Positions 54,727-64,000 of a stretch of DNA of 64,000 nt are shown piece by piece (within the stretch, counting starts at the first letter, position 1; the number at the start of each line of letters is the position of its first letter). A model generated the notes under the pieces. It was given only the letters and a program-made list of their open reading frames with translations. It searched no databases and was not told the DNA's origin. Origin of the DNA: Stenotrophomonas sp. ASS1 (GTDB taxonomy: Bacteria > Pseudomonadota > Gammaproteobacteria > Xanthomonadales > Xanthomonadaceae); contig NZ_CP031167.1 of NCBI RefSeq assembly GCF_004346925.1, positions 640,001-704,000 on the forward strand, given 5' to 3'. The translations under genes were made by a program, and so were the position numbers.

Positions 54727-57243
54727 ATGAGCATGCACGCGCGCCGCACACGGCGCTGGACCGGCCTGGTCCTGTCGATGGGACTGCTGGCGGTGGCTCC
54801 GCTGGCCTGGGCCGCGGCCCCGCAGCCCGCCCAGGTACAGGCCCAGGGCGTCAACGGCTACGAACTGCCGTCGGCGGCGCTGCAGGCGGTGGTGGACGCG
54901 CCGCGCGCGCCCTCGCTTTACCTGTCGCCACGCCGCGATGTCGCCGCGATGATGCAGATGCCGTCGCTGCCGTCGATCCAGGTGGTGGCGCAGCCGGAAC
55001 TGAAGCTGGCCGGCCTGCGCATCAACCCGCGCACCTTCTCCGACAGCCGCTTCAGCTTCGGCGAGAAGCTGTGGCTGATGAACGTGGCCGACGGCAAGGA
55101 ACGGCAGATCAGCGGCCTGCCGGCCAAGCTGTCGATCGCCAGCGTGATGTGGTCGCCGGATCAGAAGTGGCTGGCCTTCAACCAGGTCGACGCCGCCAGC
55201 GGCGCCAATGAACTGTGGCTGGTGGATGTGGCCAGCGGCAGCGCCCGTCGTCTGGTCGCCAGCCTGAACACGGTGATCGGCAGTGGCTACCAGTGGCTGC
55301 CGGACAGCCGCGGCCTGGTGGTATTCATGCGCCCGGCCAACCTTGGTGCGGCCCCGGCCGCCGACGGCATTCCGACCGGCCCGGCCGTGCAGCAGACCAG
55401 CCAGGGCGGCGGCGTGGTGTCGATCCGTACCTACCAGGACCTGCTGAAGAACGAGGCCGACGCGCGCCAGTTCGATTACTACGCCACCACCCAGCCGATG
55501 GAAGTCAGCCTGGATGGCAACACCCGCGCGATCGGCGCAGCTGGCATCTTCATGGGCTTTGCGGTGTCGCCGGATGGCCGCTTCGTGCTGCGCCAGCCGG
55601 TGCAGCGGCCGTATTCCTACGTGGTGCCGGTGAGCAGTTTCCCGCGCCGTATTGAAGTGATCGACCGTGCCAGCGGCAAGCTGGTGCACACCGTGGCCGT
55701 GCGTCCGCTGGTGGAAGGTTTGCCGACCGGCAACGACGCTGAAGTGACCGGCGTGCGCGATATCAGCTGGCGTGGTGATGCCGATGCCACGCTGGTCTGG
55801 GCCGAAGCCCAGGACGGCGGCGACCCGAACAGGGAGGCCAAGGTGCGCGATGCGGTGCTGATGCAGGCTGCGCCGTTCGACAAGCCGCCGGTCACGTTGG
55901 CCCAGCTCGGCAGCCGTCTGGTGGGCATCAACTGGGGCCGTGGCGACCTGGCCCTGCTGACCGAGTCGTGGTGGAAGACGCGCAAGACCAGGACCTGGCT
56001 GATTGCCCCGGACAATGCCGGCGCCGAGCCGCGCCTGCTGTGGGATCGCGACGGACAGGACCGCTATTCCGATCCGGGCCGGCCGCTGTTGTCCAGCGAC
56101 GACCGCGGGCGCTCGCTGCTGCAGACCAGCGCCGATGGCAGCAGCCTGTATCTGGCCGGTGCCGGTGCATCGCCGGAAGGCGATCGTCCGTTCGTGGACC
56201 GCTTCGACGTTGCCACGGGCAAGGCAACCCGCCTGTTCCACTCGCAGGCGCCGAGCTATGCGCTGCCGGTGGCGCTGCTGGACAGCCAGGCCAGCTCGCT
56301 GCTGCTGAGCCGCGAGAGCCCGGACGAGCCGGCCAACTTCTACGTGCAGTCGCTGGCCGATGCCGGTGCTGCGCCGCGTGCGCTGACCCACTTCGCGCAT
56401 CCGCTGCCGCAGTTGAAGGGCGTGCAGAAGGAGCAGATCCGCTACAAGCGCAAGGATGGCGTCGACCTGACCGCGACCCTGCTGCTGCCGCCGGGCTACG
56501 ACCCGAAGCGCGACGGCCCGCGGCCGCTGCTGATGTGGGCCTACCCGGGCGAGTTCAAGAGTGCGGCTGCGGCCAGCCAGGTGACCGATTCGCCGTACCG
56601 CTTCAATGCGGTCAGCTACTGGGGCCCGCAGGCGTTCCTGGCCAAGGGGTATGTAGTGCTGGCCAGCCCGTCGATGCCGATCATCGGCGAGGGCGACAAG
56701 GAGCCGAACGACACCTACATCGAACAGTTGGTGGCCAACGCCCAGGCAGCCGTGGATGAAGTGGTGCGCCGTGGCGTGACCGATCGCGATCACATCGCCA
56801 TTGGTGGCCATTCCTACGGTGCGTTCATGACCGCCAACCTGCTGGCGCATACGCGCCTGTTCAAGGCGGGCATCGCGCGCAGCGGCGCCTACAACCGCAC
56901 GCTCACGCCGTTCGGCTTCCAGGCCGAGGAGCGCAACTACTGGCAGGCGCAGGACGTCTACCAGAAGATGGCGCCGTTCAACTACGCCGACAGGATCAAG
57001 GATCCGATCCTCTTCATCCACGGCGTGGACGACAACAACTCCGGCACGTTCCCGATGCAGAGCGAGCGCATGTTCGCCGCAGTGAAGGGCCTGGGTGGTA
57101 CCGCGCGCCTGGTGATGCTGCCGAACGAATCGCATGCCTACCGTGCACGCGAGTCGATCATGACCATGCTGGCCGAAAGCGAGCGCTGGCTGGAACAGAC
57201 CATCGGCCCGGCCGAGCAGGGCAAGGCGAAGAAGAAGCGCTGA
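54727..57243 (+). CDS. S9 family (S9D, glutamyl endopeptidase-like) peptidase
   Basis: An 838-residue exported serine peptidase. Signal peptide at 1-34 (LVLSMGLLAVAPLAWAAA). An N-terminal beta-propeller (about 60-560; FNQVDAASGANELWLVDV, MEVSLDGNTRAIGAAG) precedes the alpha/beta hydrolase. Catalytic Ser is in IGGHSYGAFMTANLLAHT; Asp in FIHGVDDNNSGT; His in NESHAYRARES. The catalytic region closely resembles plant chloroplast glutamyl endopeptidase (MEROPS S9D). ATG 54727 was chosen for its signal peptide. It is divergent from ahcY; the intervening DNA carries both promoters. Confidence 0.9.
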   Translation: MSMHARRTRRWTGLVLSMGLLAVAPLAWAAAPQPAQVQAQGVNGYELPSAALQAVVDAPRAPSLYLSPRRDVAAMMQMPSLPSIQVVAQPELKLAGLRINPRTFSDSRFSFGEKLWLMNVADGKERQISGLPAKLSIASVMWSPDQKWLAFNQVDAASGANELWLVDVASGSARRLVASLNTVIGSGYQWLPDSRGLVVFMRPANLGAAPAADGIPTGPAVQQTSQGGGVVSIRTYQDLLKNEADARQFDYYATTQPMEVSLDGNTRAIGAAGIFMGFAVSPDGRFVLRQPVQRPYSYVVPVSSFPRRIEVIDRASGKLVHTVAVRPLVEGLPTGNDAEVTGVRDISWRGDADATLVWAEAQDGGDPNREAKVRDAVLMQAAPFDKPPVTLAQLGSRLVGINWGRGDLALLTESWWKTRKTRTWLIAPDNAGAEPRLLWDRDGQDRYSDPGRPLLSSDDRGRSLLQTSADGSSLYLAGAGASPEGDRPFVDRFDVATGKATRLFHSQAPSYALPVALLDSQASSLLLSRESPDEPANFYVQSLADAGAAPRALTHFAHPLPQLKGVQKEQIRYKRKDGVDLTATLLLPPGYDPKRDGPRPLLMWAYPGEFKSAAAASQVTDSPYRFNAVSYWGPQAFLAKGYVVLASPSMPIIGEGDKEPNDTYIEQLVANAQAAVDEVVRRGVTDRDHIAIGGHSYGAFMTANLLAHTRLFKAGIARSGAYNRTLTPFGFQAEERNYWQAQDVYQKMAPFNYADRIKDPILFIHGVDDNNSGTFPMQSERMFAAVKGLGGTARLVMLPNESHAYRARESIMTMLAESERWLEQTIGPAEQGKAKKKR

Positions 57244-57252
57244 CGTGACCCG

Positions 57253-57326
57253 GTAGTGCCGGCCGCTGGCCGGCAACCTCATGGACCTACGCGACCTGAG
57301 GTTGCCGGCCAGCGGCCGGCACTACC
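57253..57326 (+). repeat. Head-to-head SMAG pair
   Basis: GTAGTGCCGGCCGCTGGCCG at 57253 and inverted partner ending CACTACC at 57326, just after the peptidase stop; probable 3' hairpin. Confidence 0.9.
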
Positions 57327-57415
57327 AGATGAAACCATTTTTGCAACGCAGCACGATGCCCGTTCTGGGATAGGCTTGGGGTCTGGATCCGTTGACCGAG
57401 GCCTGTGCGTCGCCG

Positions 57416-60127
57416 ATGAACGAGTACCGCAGCAGCATCGAGTTTGCTTCCCCCGATCTTCCGCTTCGCGATGATGTGCGCCGGCTCGGCGCGCTGGTTG
57501 GCGACCTGCTGGTCGAGCAGGTATCCGCCGCCTTCCTCGACGATGTCGAGGACGTGCGCACCCGCGCCATCGCCCGCCGTGAGAATCAAGCTCCATTGTC
57601 GGAGCTGGCCGATGGCCTGGCCGGACGCACGCCGCAGCAGGCAGAAACCATGGTGCGGGCCTTCAGCACCTACTTTCAGGTGGTCAACATCGCCGAGCGC
57701 GTGCATCGCATCCGCCGTCGCCGTGACTACCAGCGTGGCGGTACCGCCGGGGCGCAGCCCGATGGCCTGCAGGATGCGCTGCAGCACCTGAAGGCACAGG
57801 GGGTGGGCCTGGACGAGCTGGCGCAGTGGCTGCCACGCATCGACATCGAACCGGTGTTCACCGCACACCCGACCGAAGCGGTACGCCGCGCGCTGCTGGA
57901 AAAAGAGCAGTTGATGGTGGCCAGCCTGGTCGACAACCTCGACGGCCAGCGCACGCCGGGCGAGGCCGCCGCCGATGCCGCTCGCTTCCGCATGGCATTG
58001 ACCGCTTCGTGGCAGACCACCGATTCCTCGCCGGTGCGGCCCACCGTCGATGACGAACGCGAGCACGTCGGCTTCTATCTGGTGCAGGTGCTGTACCGGG
58101 TGATTCCGGTGCTGTACGAATCGCTGCAGCAGGCGTTGCGCGATACCTATGGCGAAGAACTGCCGCTGCCGCGCCTGCTGCGCTTCGGCACGTGGGTGGG
58201 CGGCGACATGGACGGCAACCCGAACGTGGATGCCACCACCATCCGCAACACGCTGGATGCGCAGCGGCAGGCGGTGCTCGGGCGCTACCAGAAGGAACTG
58301 CTGCAGCTGGCCAGCCTGCTCAGCCAGTCCACCGAGCGGGTAGGGGTGAGCGATGCGCTGCAGGCGCGCGTGGTGCAGTACCAGCAGCTGCTGCCGCAGG
58401 TGCAGTCGCGCCCGCGCCACGCCGATATGCCGTACCGCCTGCTCAACGACCGCATGCGCGCACGCCTGCAGGCGACGCTGGACGATGGCGAGGGCGCCTA
58501 CGCCGGCCCCGCCGAACTGATCGACGACCTGCAGCTGATCCTCGACAGCCTGCTTGCGAACCGTGGCGAGCACGCTGGTGGTTTTGCCGTGCAGCGCCTG
58601 CTGTGGCGGGTGAAGACCTTTGGCTTCCATCTGGCGCGGTTGGATGTGCGCCAGGAATCGAGCGTGCATGCGCGTGCGCTGGCGACGGTGCTGGGCGGCG
58701 ACACGGCGTGGGAGGGCCTGGATGCCTTGGGCCGCGCGCGCCTGCTGGCACCGCATGCCAGTGGTGAGGCACGGTTGCCGAAGGGCGACGACGAGGGCAA
58801 CCAGCGGCTGGATGCGGTGTTCGCCGCGCTGGCCGATGCGCGTGCGCGGCATGGCAGCGATGCGCTGGGCAGCTACATCATCTCGATGGCGCACGACCGC
58901 AGCGACGTGCTCGCGGTGCTGGCGCTGGCACGCCGTGGCAGCCTGGTGGAAGAGAACGGATCAGTACCGCTGGATATCGCACCGCTGTTCGAGACGGTGG
59001 ATGATCTCAAGCGCGGCACCGCGACCCTGCGTGACCTGCTGGCCGACCCGATCTATCGCGCGCACCTGCAAGCACGCGACGACGTGCAGATGGTGATGCT
59101 GGGCTACTCGGACAGCAGCAAGGACGGTGGCATCGCCGCCTCGCGCTGGGGCCTGCAGCGCGCGCAGGTGGAACTGCTGGAGGTGGCGGCCGAGGCCGGC
59201 ATCCGCCTGACCTTCTTCCATGGCCGTGGTGGTTCGATCAGCCGTGGAGGTGGCAAGACCACGCACGCGGTCGATGCCTCGCCACGCGGCAGCATTGATG
59301 GCCGCCTGCGGGTGACCGAGCAGGGCGAAGTGATCCATCGCAAATACGGCATCCGTGCGTTGGCGCTGCGCTCGCTGGAACAGGCTACGGGTGCGGTGTT
59401 GCGCGCCAGCCTGCGCCCGCGTGCCGCCGAACCCCGCGAGGATGAGTGGCGACCGGTGATGGACGTGGTGTCATCGGCCAGCAGCGAGGTGTACCGCGCC
59501 TTCGTCGGCCAGTCTGGTTTCATGGACTACTTCCGCACGGCGACACCGATCGATGTGATCGAGCGGATGACGCTGGGTTCGCGTCCGTCGCGCCGGCTCG
59601 GTCAGGACGCAGCACTGGGCAACCTGCGTGCGATTCCGTGGGTGTTCGCCTGGAGCCAGGCGCGTGCCGTCATTCCCGGCTGGTATGGCGTGGGCAGCGG
59701 ACTGCAGGCGGCGGTCGATGCTGGTCACGAGCAGACGCTGCGCGAGATGGCACGTGACTGGCCGTTCTTCCGTACCTTCCTGGACGACATCGCGATGGTG
59801 CTGTCCAAGGGGGATATCACCATTGCCGAGCAGTTCTCGCTGTTGTCGGGCGACCTGCACGGGCGCTTCTTCCCGCAGGTACAGCGCGAACTGGAACTGA
59901 CCCGGCACTGGCTGCTGGCGCTGATGGACCAGCAGACGCTGCTCGACCACGATGCGCGGCTGTCGCTGTCGATCCGTCTGCGCAATCCCTATGTCGATCC
60001 GATCAGCGTGCTGCAGGTGGATCTGCTGCAGCGTTGGCGCGAAAGCGGGCGCGAGGATGACGAGCTGCTGCGCGCGCTGGTGGCCTGCGTGAACGGTGTT
60101 TCGCAGGGTGTGCAGAACACCGGGTGA
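57416..60127 (+). CDS. ppc: Phosphoenolpyruvate carboxylase
   Basis: It fixes bicarbonate onto PEP to replenish oxaloacetate. 903 residues from ATG 57416 (a TTG eight codons upstream is also possible). Motifs: [11 protein letters not shown] with the catalytic His, [43 protein letters not shown], and the conserved C-terminal QNTG. No neighbour belongs to its pathway. Confidence 0.97.
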   Translation: MNEYRSSIEFASPDLPLRDDVRRLGALVGDLLVEQVSAAFLDDVEDVRTRAIARRENQAPLSELADGLAGRTPQQAETMVRAFSTYFQVVNIAERVHRIRRRRDYQRGGTAGAQPDGLQDALQHLKAQGVGLDELAQWLPRIDIEPVFTAHPTEAVRRALLEKEQLMVASLVDNLDGQRTPGEAAADAARFRMALTASWQTTDSSPVRPTVDDEREHVGFYLVQVLYRVIPVLYESLQQALRDTYGEELPLPRLLRFGTWVGGDMDGNPNVDATTIRNTLDAQRQAVLGRYQKELLQLASLLSQSTERVGVSDALQARVVQYQQLLPQVQSRPRHADMPYRLLNDRMRARLQATLDDGEGAYAGPAELIDDLQLILDSLLANRGEHAGGFAVQRLLWRVKTFGFHLARLDVRQESSVHARALATVLGGDTAWEGLDALGRARLLAPHASGEARLPKGDDEGNQRLDAVFAALADARARHGSDALGSYIISMAHDRSDVLAVLALARRGSLVEENGSVPLDIAPLFETVDDLKRGTATLRDLLADPIYRAHLQARDDVQMVMLGYSDSSKDGGIAASRWGLQRAQVELLEVAAEAGIRLTFFHGRGGSISRGGGKTTHAVDASPRGSIDGRLRVTEQGEVIHRKYGIRALALRSLEQATGAVLRASLRPRAAEPREDEWRPVMDVVSSASSEVYRAFVGQSGFMDYFRTATPIDVIERMTLGSRPSRRLGQDAALGNLRAIPWVFAWSQARAVIPGWYGVGSGLQAAVDAGHEQTLREMARDWPFFRTFLDDIAMVLSKGDITIAEQFSLLSGDLHGRFFPQVQRELELTRHWLLALMDQQTLLDHDARLSLSIRLRNPYVDPISVLQVDLLQRWRESGREDDELLRALVACVNGVSQGVQNTG

Positions 60128-60165
60128 AATGCATCCGCCGGGCGTGGTCCGGCGAATTCGAAATG

Positions 60166-60242
60166 GTAGTGCCGGCCGCTGGCCGGCAACCTCATGATGT
60201 TCGGCAGCACGCGCGAGGTTGCCGGCCAGCGGCCGGCACTAC
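60166..60242 (+). repeat. Head-to-head SMAG pair
   Basis: GTAGTGCCGGCCGCTGGCCG at 60166 to the inverted partner ending CTAC at 60242. It lies between the convergent ppc and thioesterase genes and may terminate both. Confidence 0.9.
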
Positions 60243-60243
60243 C

Positions 60244-60750
60244 TCACTCTTCCGGCGACGGCGGGTTCGACGCCAGCAGTTCCAGATGGCGCTGCTCCAT
60301 TTCCTGGCGCAGTTGGCGGCGGATCAATGCGGCTGCCTGGCGGCGCTTCTCGTCCGACGTGACCGGCTGCAACGACGGCACCGGCGTCGGCCGGCCTTCC
60401 TCGTCCACGGCCACCATGGTGAAGAAACAGCTGTTGGCGTGGCGCACGCTGCGCTTGAGGATGTCCTCGGCCACCACCTTGATGCCGATCTCCATCGACG
60501 AGGTGCCGGTGTAATTCACCGAGGCCAGGAAGGTGACCAGCTCGCCCACCGCGATGGGCTGGCGGAACATCACCTGGTCCACCGACAGGGTGACCACGTA
60601 GCTGCCGGCGTAACGGCTGGCGCAGGCGTAGGCGACCTGGTCGAGCAGGCGCAGGATGGCGCCGCCGTGGACCTTGCCGGAGAAATTGGCCATCTCCGGC
60701 GACATCAGCACGGTCATGGACAGCTGGTGGGTTTTCAGTTCGGTCGACAT
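60244..60750 (-). CDS. Acyl-CoA thioesterase (hotdog fold)
   Basis: A 168-residue hotdog-fold enzyme of the YciA/cytosolic acyl-CoA hydrolase type. GKVHGGAILRLLDQVAYACA carries the conserved Asp of the active helix; VDQVMFRQPIAVGELV and NSCFFTMVAVDEEGRP are also typical. It presumably hydrolyses medium/long acyl-CoA. An Arg/Gln/Glu-rich C-terminal tail is seen. ATG 60750 with a weak ribosome-binding site. Palindromes lie on both sides. Confidence 0.9.
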   Translation of the reverse strand: MSTELKTHQLSMTVLMSPEMANFSGKVHGGAILRLLDQVAYACASRYAGSYVVTLSVDQVMFRQPIAVGELVTFLASVNYTGTSSMEIGIKVVAEDILKRSVRHANSCFFTMVAVDEEGRPTPVPSLQPVTSDEKRRQAAALIRRQLRQEMEQRHLELLASNPPSPEE

Positions 60751-60772
60751 GGGGCGATTGTATCGGCAACCG

Positions 60773-60851
60773 GTTGTGCCGGCCGCTGGCTGGCAATCAC
60801 GCGATTGTTTCCGGAGGCCATGAAAAAGCCGGCCAGCGGCCGGCTCTACCA
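60773..60851 (+). repeat. Degenerate SMAG pair
   Basis: Left arm GTGCCGGCCGCTGGCTGGCA has one mismatch and lacks GTAG (GTTG); the right arm AGCCGGCCAGCGGCCGGCT ends in CTACC. An ageing copy of the pair type seen elsewhere. Confidence 0.75.
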
Positions 60852-60856
60852 GAAGC

Positions 60857-60886
60857 AGAAGGGCCGCGTGAGCGGCCCTTCGTGTT
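60857..60886 (-). terminator. metK terminator
   Basis: On the minus strand a stem GAAGGGCCGC / GCGGCCCTTC with loop TCAC follows the metK stop by a few bases; the tail TGCTTCTGG is only moderately T-rich. Confidence 0.65.
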
Positions 60887-60888
60887 TC

Positions 60889-62100
<1,212 letters not shown>

Positions 62101-62435
62101 CAGGCGTAATATCCCTTGATTCGGATGGAAAGATGGGCGCGAATGATACACGGGGTGCGCCGCCTGTGCATTGTGAACCTGTACCGGTTGCCGGTGGTTA
62201 AGCCCGCGTAGGCCCGGCAGGGGCCGTCCGGCCGGGATTGGGGCTCAGCCTCGAGGCCCAGTGTTCCACCAGCGTGACAACGCAGCGGGCGCCTACCGGC
62301 CCCGACTGCGCGGGCCACAACGCCCGGCAGCGGCTGTGCGGCCGTCATCGTTCTGCCCAAAAACCGCCATCTGGCTGCCGCCTGCCGGGCGCAGGCTGTC
62401 GGCCAATCCGGCCGCCGGGCATGAGTGGATCCGCC
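62101..62435. other. Divergent spacer between metK and the acyltransferase
   Basis: Holds the metK leader, with AAGGGA acting as ribosome-binding site and a TATCAT -10-like box, and beyond it about 250 bp of GC-rich DNA without a convincing gene, known RNA or SMAG palindrome. Confidence 0.5.
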
Positions 62436-64000
62436 ATGCAGGAACTTGAACAGCGTCTCCAGCAACGCTTCCCCGATTGGTTCCATGGCCGCCGGGGCCA
62501 ACTGGCGCGGCCGTTGCTGCGCAGCGTCGGTCGCTGGTCGCGGTTGGACCAGATCGAAGCCTTCCTGCAGCGCAGCTCAGGCCTGCGTGGCTTCAGCTTC
62601 GTCGCCGCCGGCCTGGAGTTCATCGACGGCCAGTACCAGGTGGACCCGGCCGCGCTGGCCAGGATCCCGGCCACCGGCCGCCTGCTGATCGTCGCCAACC
62701 ATCCCTCCGGGGCACTGGATGCCCTCGCCCTGCTGGACGCGGTCGGCCGCATCCGCCGTGACGTGCGGATCGTGGCCAACGACCTGTTGGGGGCGATCGC
62801 GCCACTGCAGGACCTGCTGCTGCCGGTACGCATCCTCGGTGGCAAGGCCCAGCGTGGCAGCCTGCATGCCGTCGAAGAGGCGCTGGCCGCCGAGCAGTGC
62901 GTGATCGTGTTCCCGGCCGGCGAGGTCTCGCGGCTGTCGCTGCGCGGCATCCGTGATGGTCGCTGGCAGCGCGGTTTCGTCCGCTTTGCCCGTGCCGCTG
63001 GCGCGCCGGTGCTGCCGGTGCGTGTGGAGGCGCGTAACTCGGCGCTGTTCTACGGCGCCTCGACCCTGTTCAAGCCGGCGGGCACCGCGCTGCTGGCGCG
63101 CGAGATGTTCACCCGTCGTGGCCGTCCGCTGCGGCTGAGCATCGGTGAGCCGATGCAGCTGGGCAAGGGCGGCGACCCGGGCGCACAGCTGCTGGCGGTG
63201 CGCCGCGCGCTGTATGCGCTGGGCCGTAATGGGGCGGCGGGCGATGCAGCCGCTGTAGCAGGCCCCGAGCCGCTGGCGTCCCCGGTGCCGCCTTCACAGG
63301 TGGCCGCAGGCATCGCCGCGGCGACCCAGCTGGGCCAGACCGCCGACGGCAAGCAGATCCTGCTGGCGACCTGTACCGCCGATTCGCCGCTGCTGCTGGA
63401 GCTGGGGCGTCTGCGCGAGCTGACCTTCCGCCAGGTAGGCGAGGGCACCGGGCGCAGCCGCGATCTGGACGATTACGATCCGCGGTACGAACACATCGTG
63501 ATCTGGGACGCGGCCGCGCAGCGCATCGCCGGCGCCTACCGGATCATGCGTGGTGCCCACGCGCTGGCCCGGCACGGCCTGTCCGGGCTCTACAGCGCGT
63601 CGCTGTTCCGCTATTCCGACGACGCCATCACCCACATCGCCGAAGGCCTGGAACTGGGCCGCAGCTTCGTGGTGCCTGATTACTGGGGCAGCCGCAGCCT
63701 GGACTACCTGTGGCAGGGCATCGGCGCCTACCTGCAGTGCCGGCCCGGCATCCGCTACCTGTTCGGCGCCGTGTCGATCAGCGCAGCGCTGCCACGCGAT
63801 GCACGCGAGCAGCTGGTGGCGTACTACCAGCGCTACTACAGCGGTACCGCCGGCCTGGCCGAATCGAACCGCCCGTTCCAGTACTTCGCCGCGCCGCCAA
63901 GTTTCGGCGAGCTGGATGCAGGTGCCGCGTTCGATGTGCTCAAGGCCAACCTGGCCGCACTCGGCACCGGCGTGCCGACGCTGTATCGCCAGTACACCGA
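62436..64000 (+). CDS. Two-domain acyltransferase resembling ornithine-lipid synthase OlsF (3' end beyond window)
   Basis: 521 codons are present and the frame is open at the edge. Residues about 70-260 are a PlsC/lysophospholipid acyltransferase domain: ANHPSGALDAL as the catalytic His motif, FPAGEVSRLS, and PVLPVRVEARNSALFYG. From about residue 310 a GNAT-like, OlsB/hemolysin-type N-acyltransferase domain follows (LRELTFRQVGEGTGRSRDLDDYD, AYRIMRG, ELGRSFVVPDYWG, LFGAVSIS). The order matches OlsF of Serratia, in which the two halves together make ornithine lipid. The acyltransferase half has HX5D where HX4D is usual. An in-frame ATG at 62421 is an alternative start. Confidence 0.82.
   Translation, partial: MQELEQRLQQRFPDWFHGRRGQLARPLLRSVGRWSRLDQIEAFLQRSSGLRGFSFVAAGLEFIDGQYQVDPAALARIPATGRLLIVANHPSGALDALALLDAVGRIRRDVRIVANDLLGAIAPLQDLLLPVRILGGKAQRGSLHAVEEALAAEQCVIVFPAGEVSRLSLRGIRDGRWQRGFVRFARAAGAPVLPVRVEARNSALFYGASTLFKPAGTALLAREMFTRRGRPLRLSIGEPMQLGKGGDPGAQLLAVRRALYALGRNGAAGDAAAVAGPEPLASPVPPSQVAAGIAAATQLGQTADGKQILLATCTADSPLLLELGRLRELTFRQVGEGTGRSRDLDDYDPRYEHIVIWDAAAQRIAGAYRIMRGAHALARHGLSGLYSASLFRYSDDAITHIAEGLELGRSFVVPDYWGSRSLDYLWQGIGAYLQCRPGIRYLFGAVSISAALPRDAREQLVAYYQRYYSGTAGLAESNRPFQYFAAPPSFGELDAGAAFDVLKANLAALGTGVPTLYRQYT

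Noticed and set aside
54619..57282. 887-codon leftward frame opposite the S9 peptidase
   Set aside because: Same artefact: composition is His/Arg/Gly/Ala-rich without motifs, while the forward strand encodes a complete catalytic triad.
62101..62180. SAM riboswitch before metK
   Set aside because: None of the known SAM aptamer cores could be recognised in the short leader.

Overview
This window is a stretch of a high-GC gammaproteobacterial chromosome. It almost certainly comes from Stenotrophomonas (S. maltophilia group, family Xanthomonadaceae). The evidence is the gene order (glyA-nrdR-ribD, rsmI/lpoA-yraN, a full dcw cluster, lpxC-dciA-secA, ahcY, metK), an Ax21-type outer-membrane protein, and several dozen short palindromes that begin or end in GTAG, which match the SMAG/REP elements described for S. 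maltophilia. No insertion sequence, prophage, tRNA, rRNA or CRISPR array was seen; the region is mostly core genome.

Layout. 1-2.4 kb: ettA (cut by the left edge) and an RcnB-type periplasmic protein. 2.5-6.7 kb: glyA, two tandem paralogous membrane proteins, nrdR with a structured leader, and ribD. 6.7-8.9 kb: three leftward envelope proteins. 9.1-13.2 kb: an FMN riboswitch, then ribE (TTG start), a ribB fused to a dead GTP cyclohydrolase II domain, ribH, nusB and thiL. 13.5-18.3 kb, leftward: a FAD-linked 2-hydroxyacid dehydrogenase, a YdjM-type membrane protein carrying repeat palindromes inside its reading frame, yraN and lpoA. Then rsmI and the RNase P RNA (rightward), and leftward DM13 and NRDE proteins.

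21.5-38.6 kb is the division and cell-wall (dcw) cluster: mraZ, rsmH, ftsL, ftsI, murE, murF, mraY, ftsW, murG, murC, ddl, ftsQ, ftsA, ftsZ, lpxC. Most junctions are ATGA/GTGA overlaps, so translation is coupled. Upstream lie a five-repeat MraZ operator and DnaA boxes. murD is absent from its usual place between mraY and ftsW, which fits the MurD2/MurL variant pathway known in Xanthomonas. dciA (helicase loader), an M23 peptidase and secA follow.

43.4-64 kb is a mosaic: a Nudix-ThiE fusion, metF, an alpha/beta hydrolase with a LytS/LytTR-type two-component pair, an amidohydrolase, small uncharacterised proteins, ybaK, ahcY under a SAH riboswitch, an S9D-type peptidase, ppc, a thioesterase, metK, and a two-domain acyltransferase resembling OlsF that runs off the right edge. 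metF, ahcY and metK together make up much of the methionine/SAM cycle.

No wholly new multigene system was found. The most unusual signals are repeat palindromes domesticated as protein-coding sequence in three genes, the murD gap, and several structured or compositionally odd leaders and spacers (nrdR, secA, ftsQ end, ftsA-ftsZ).
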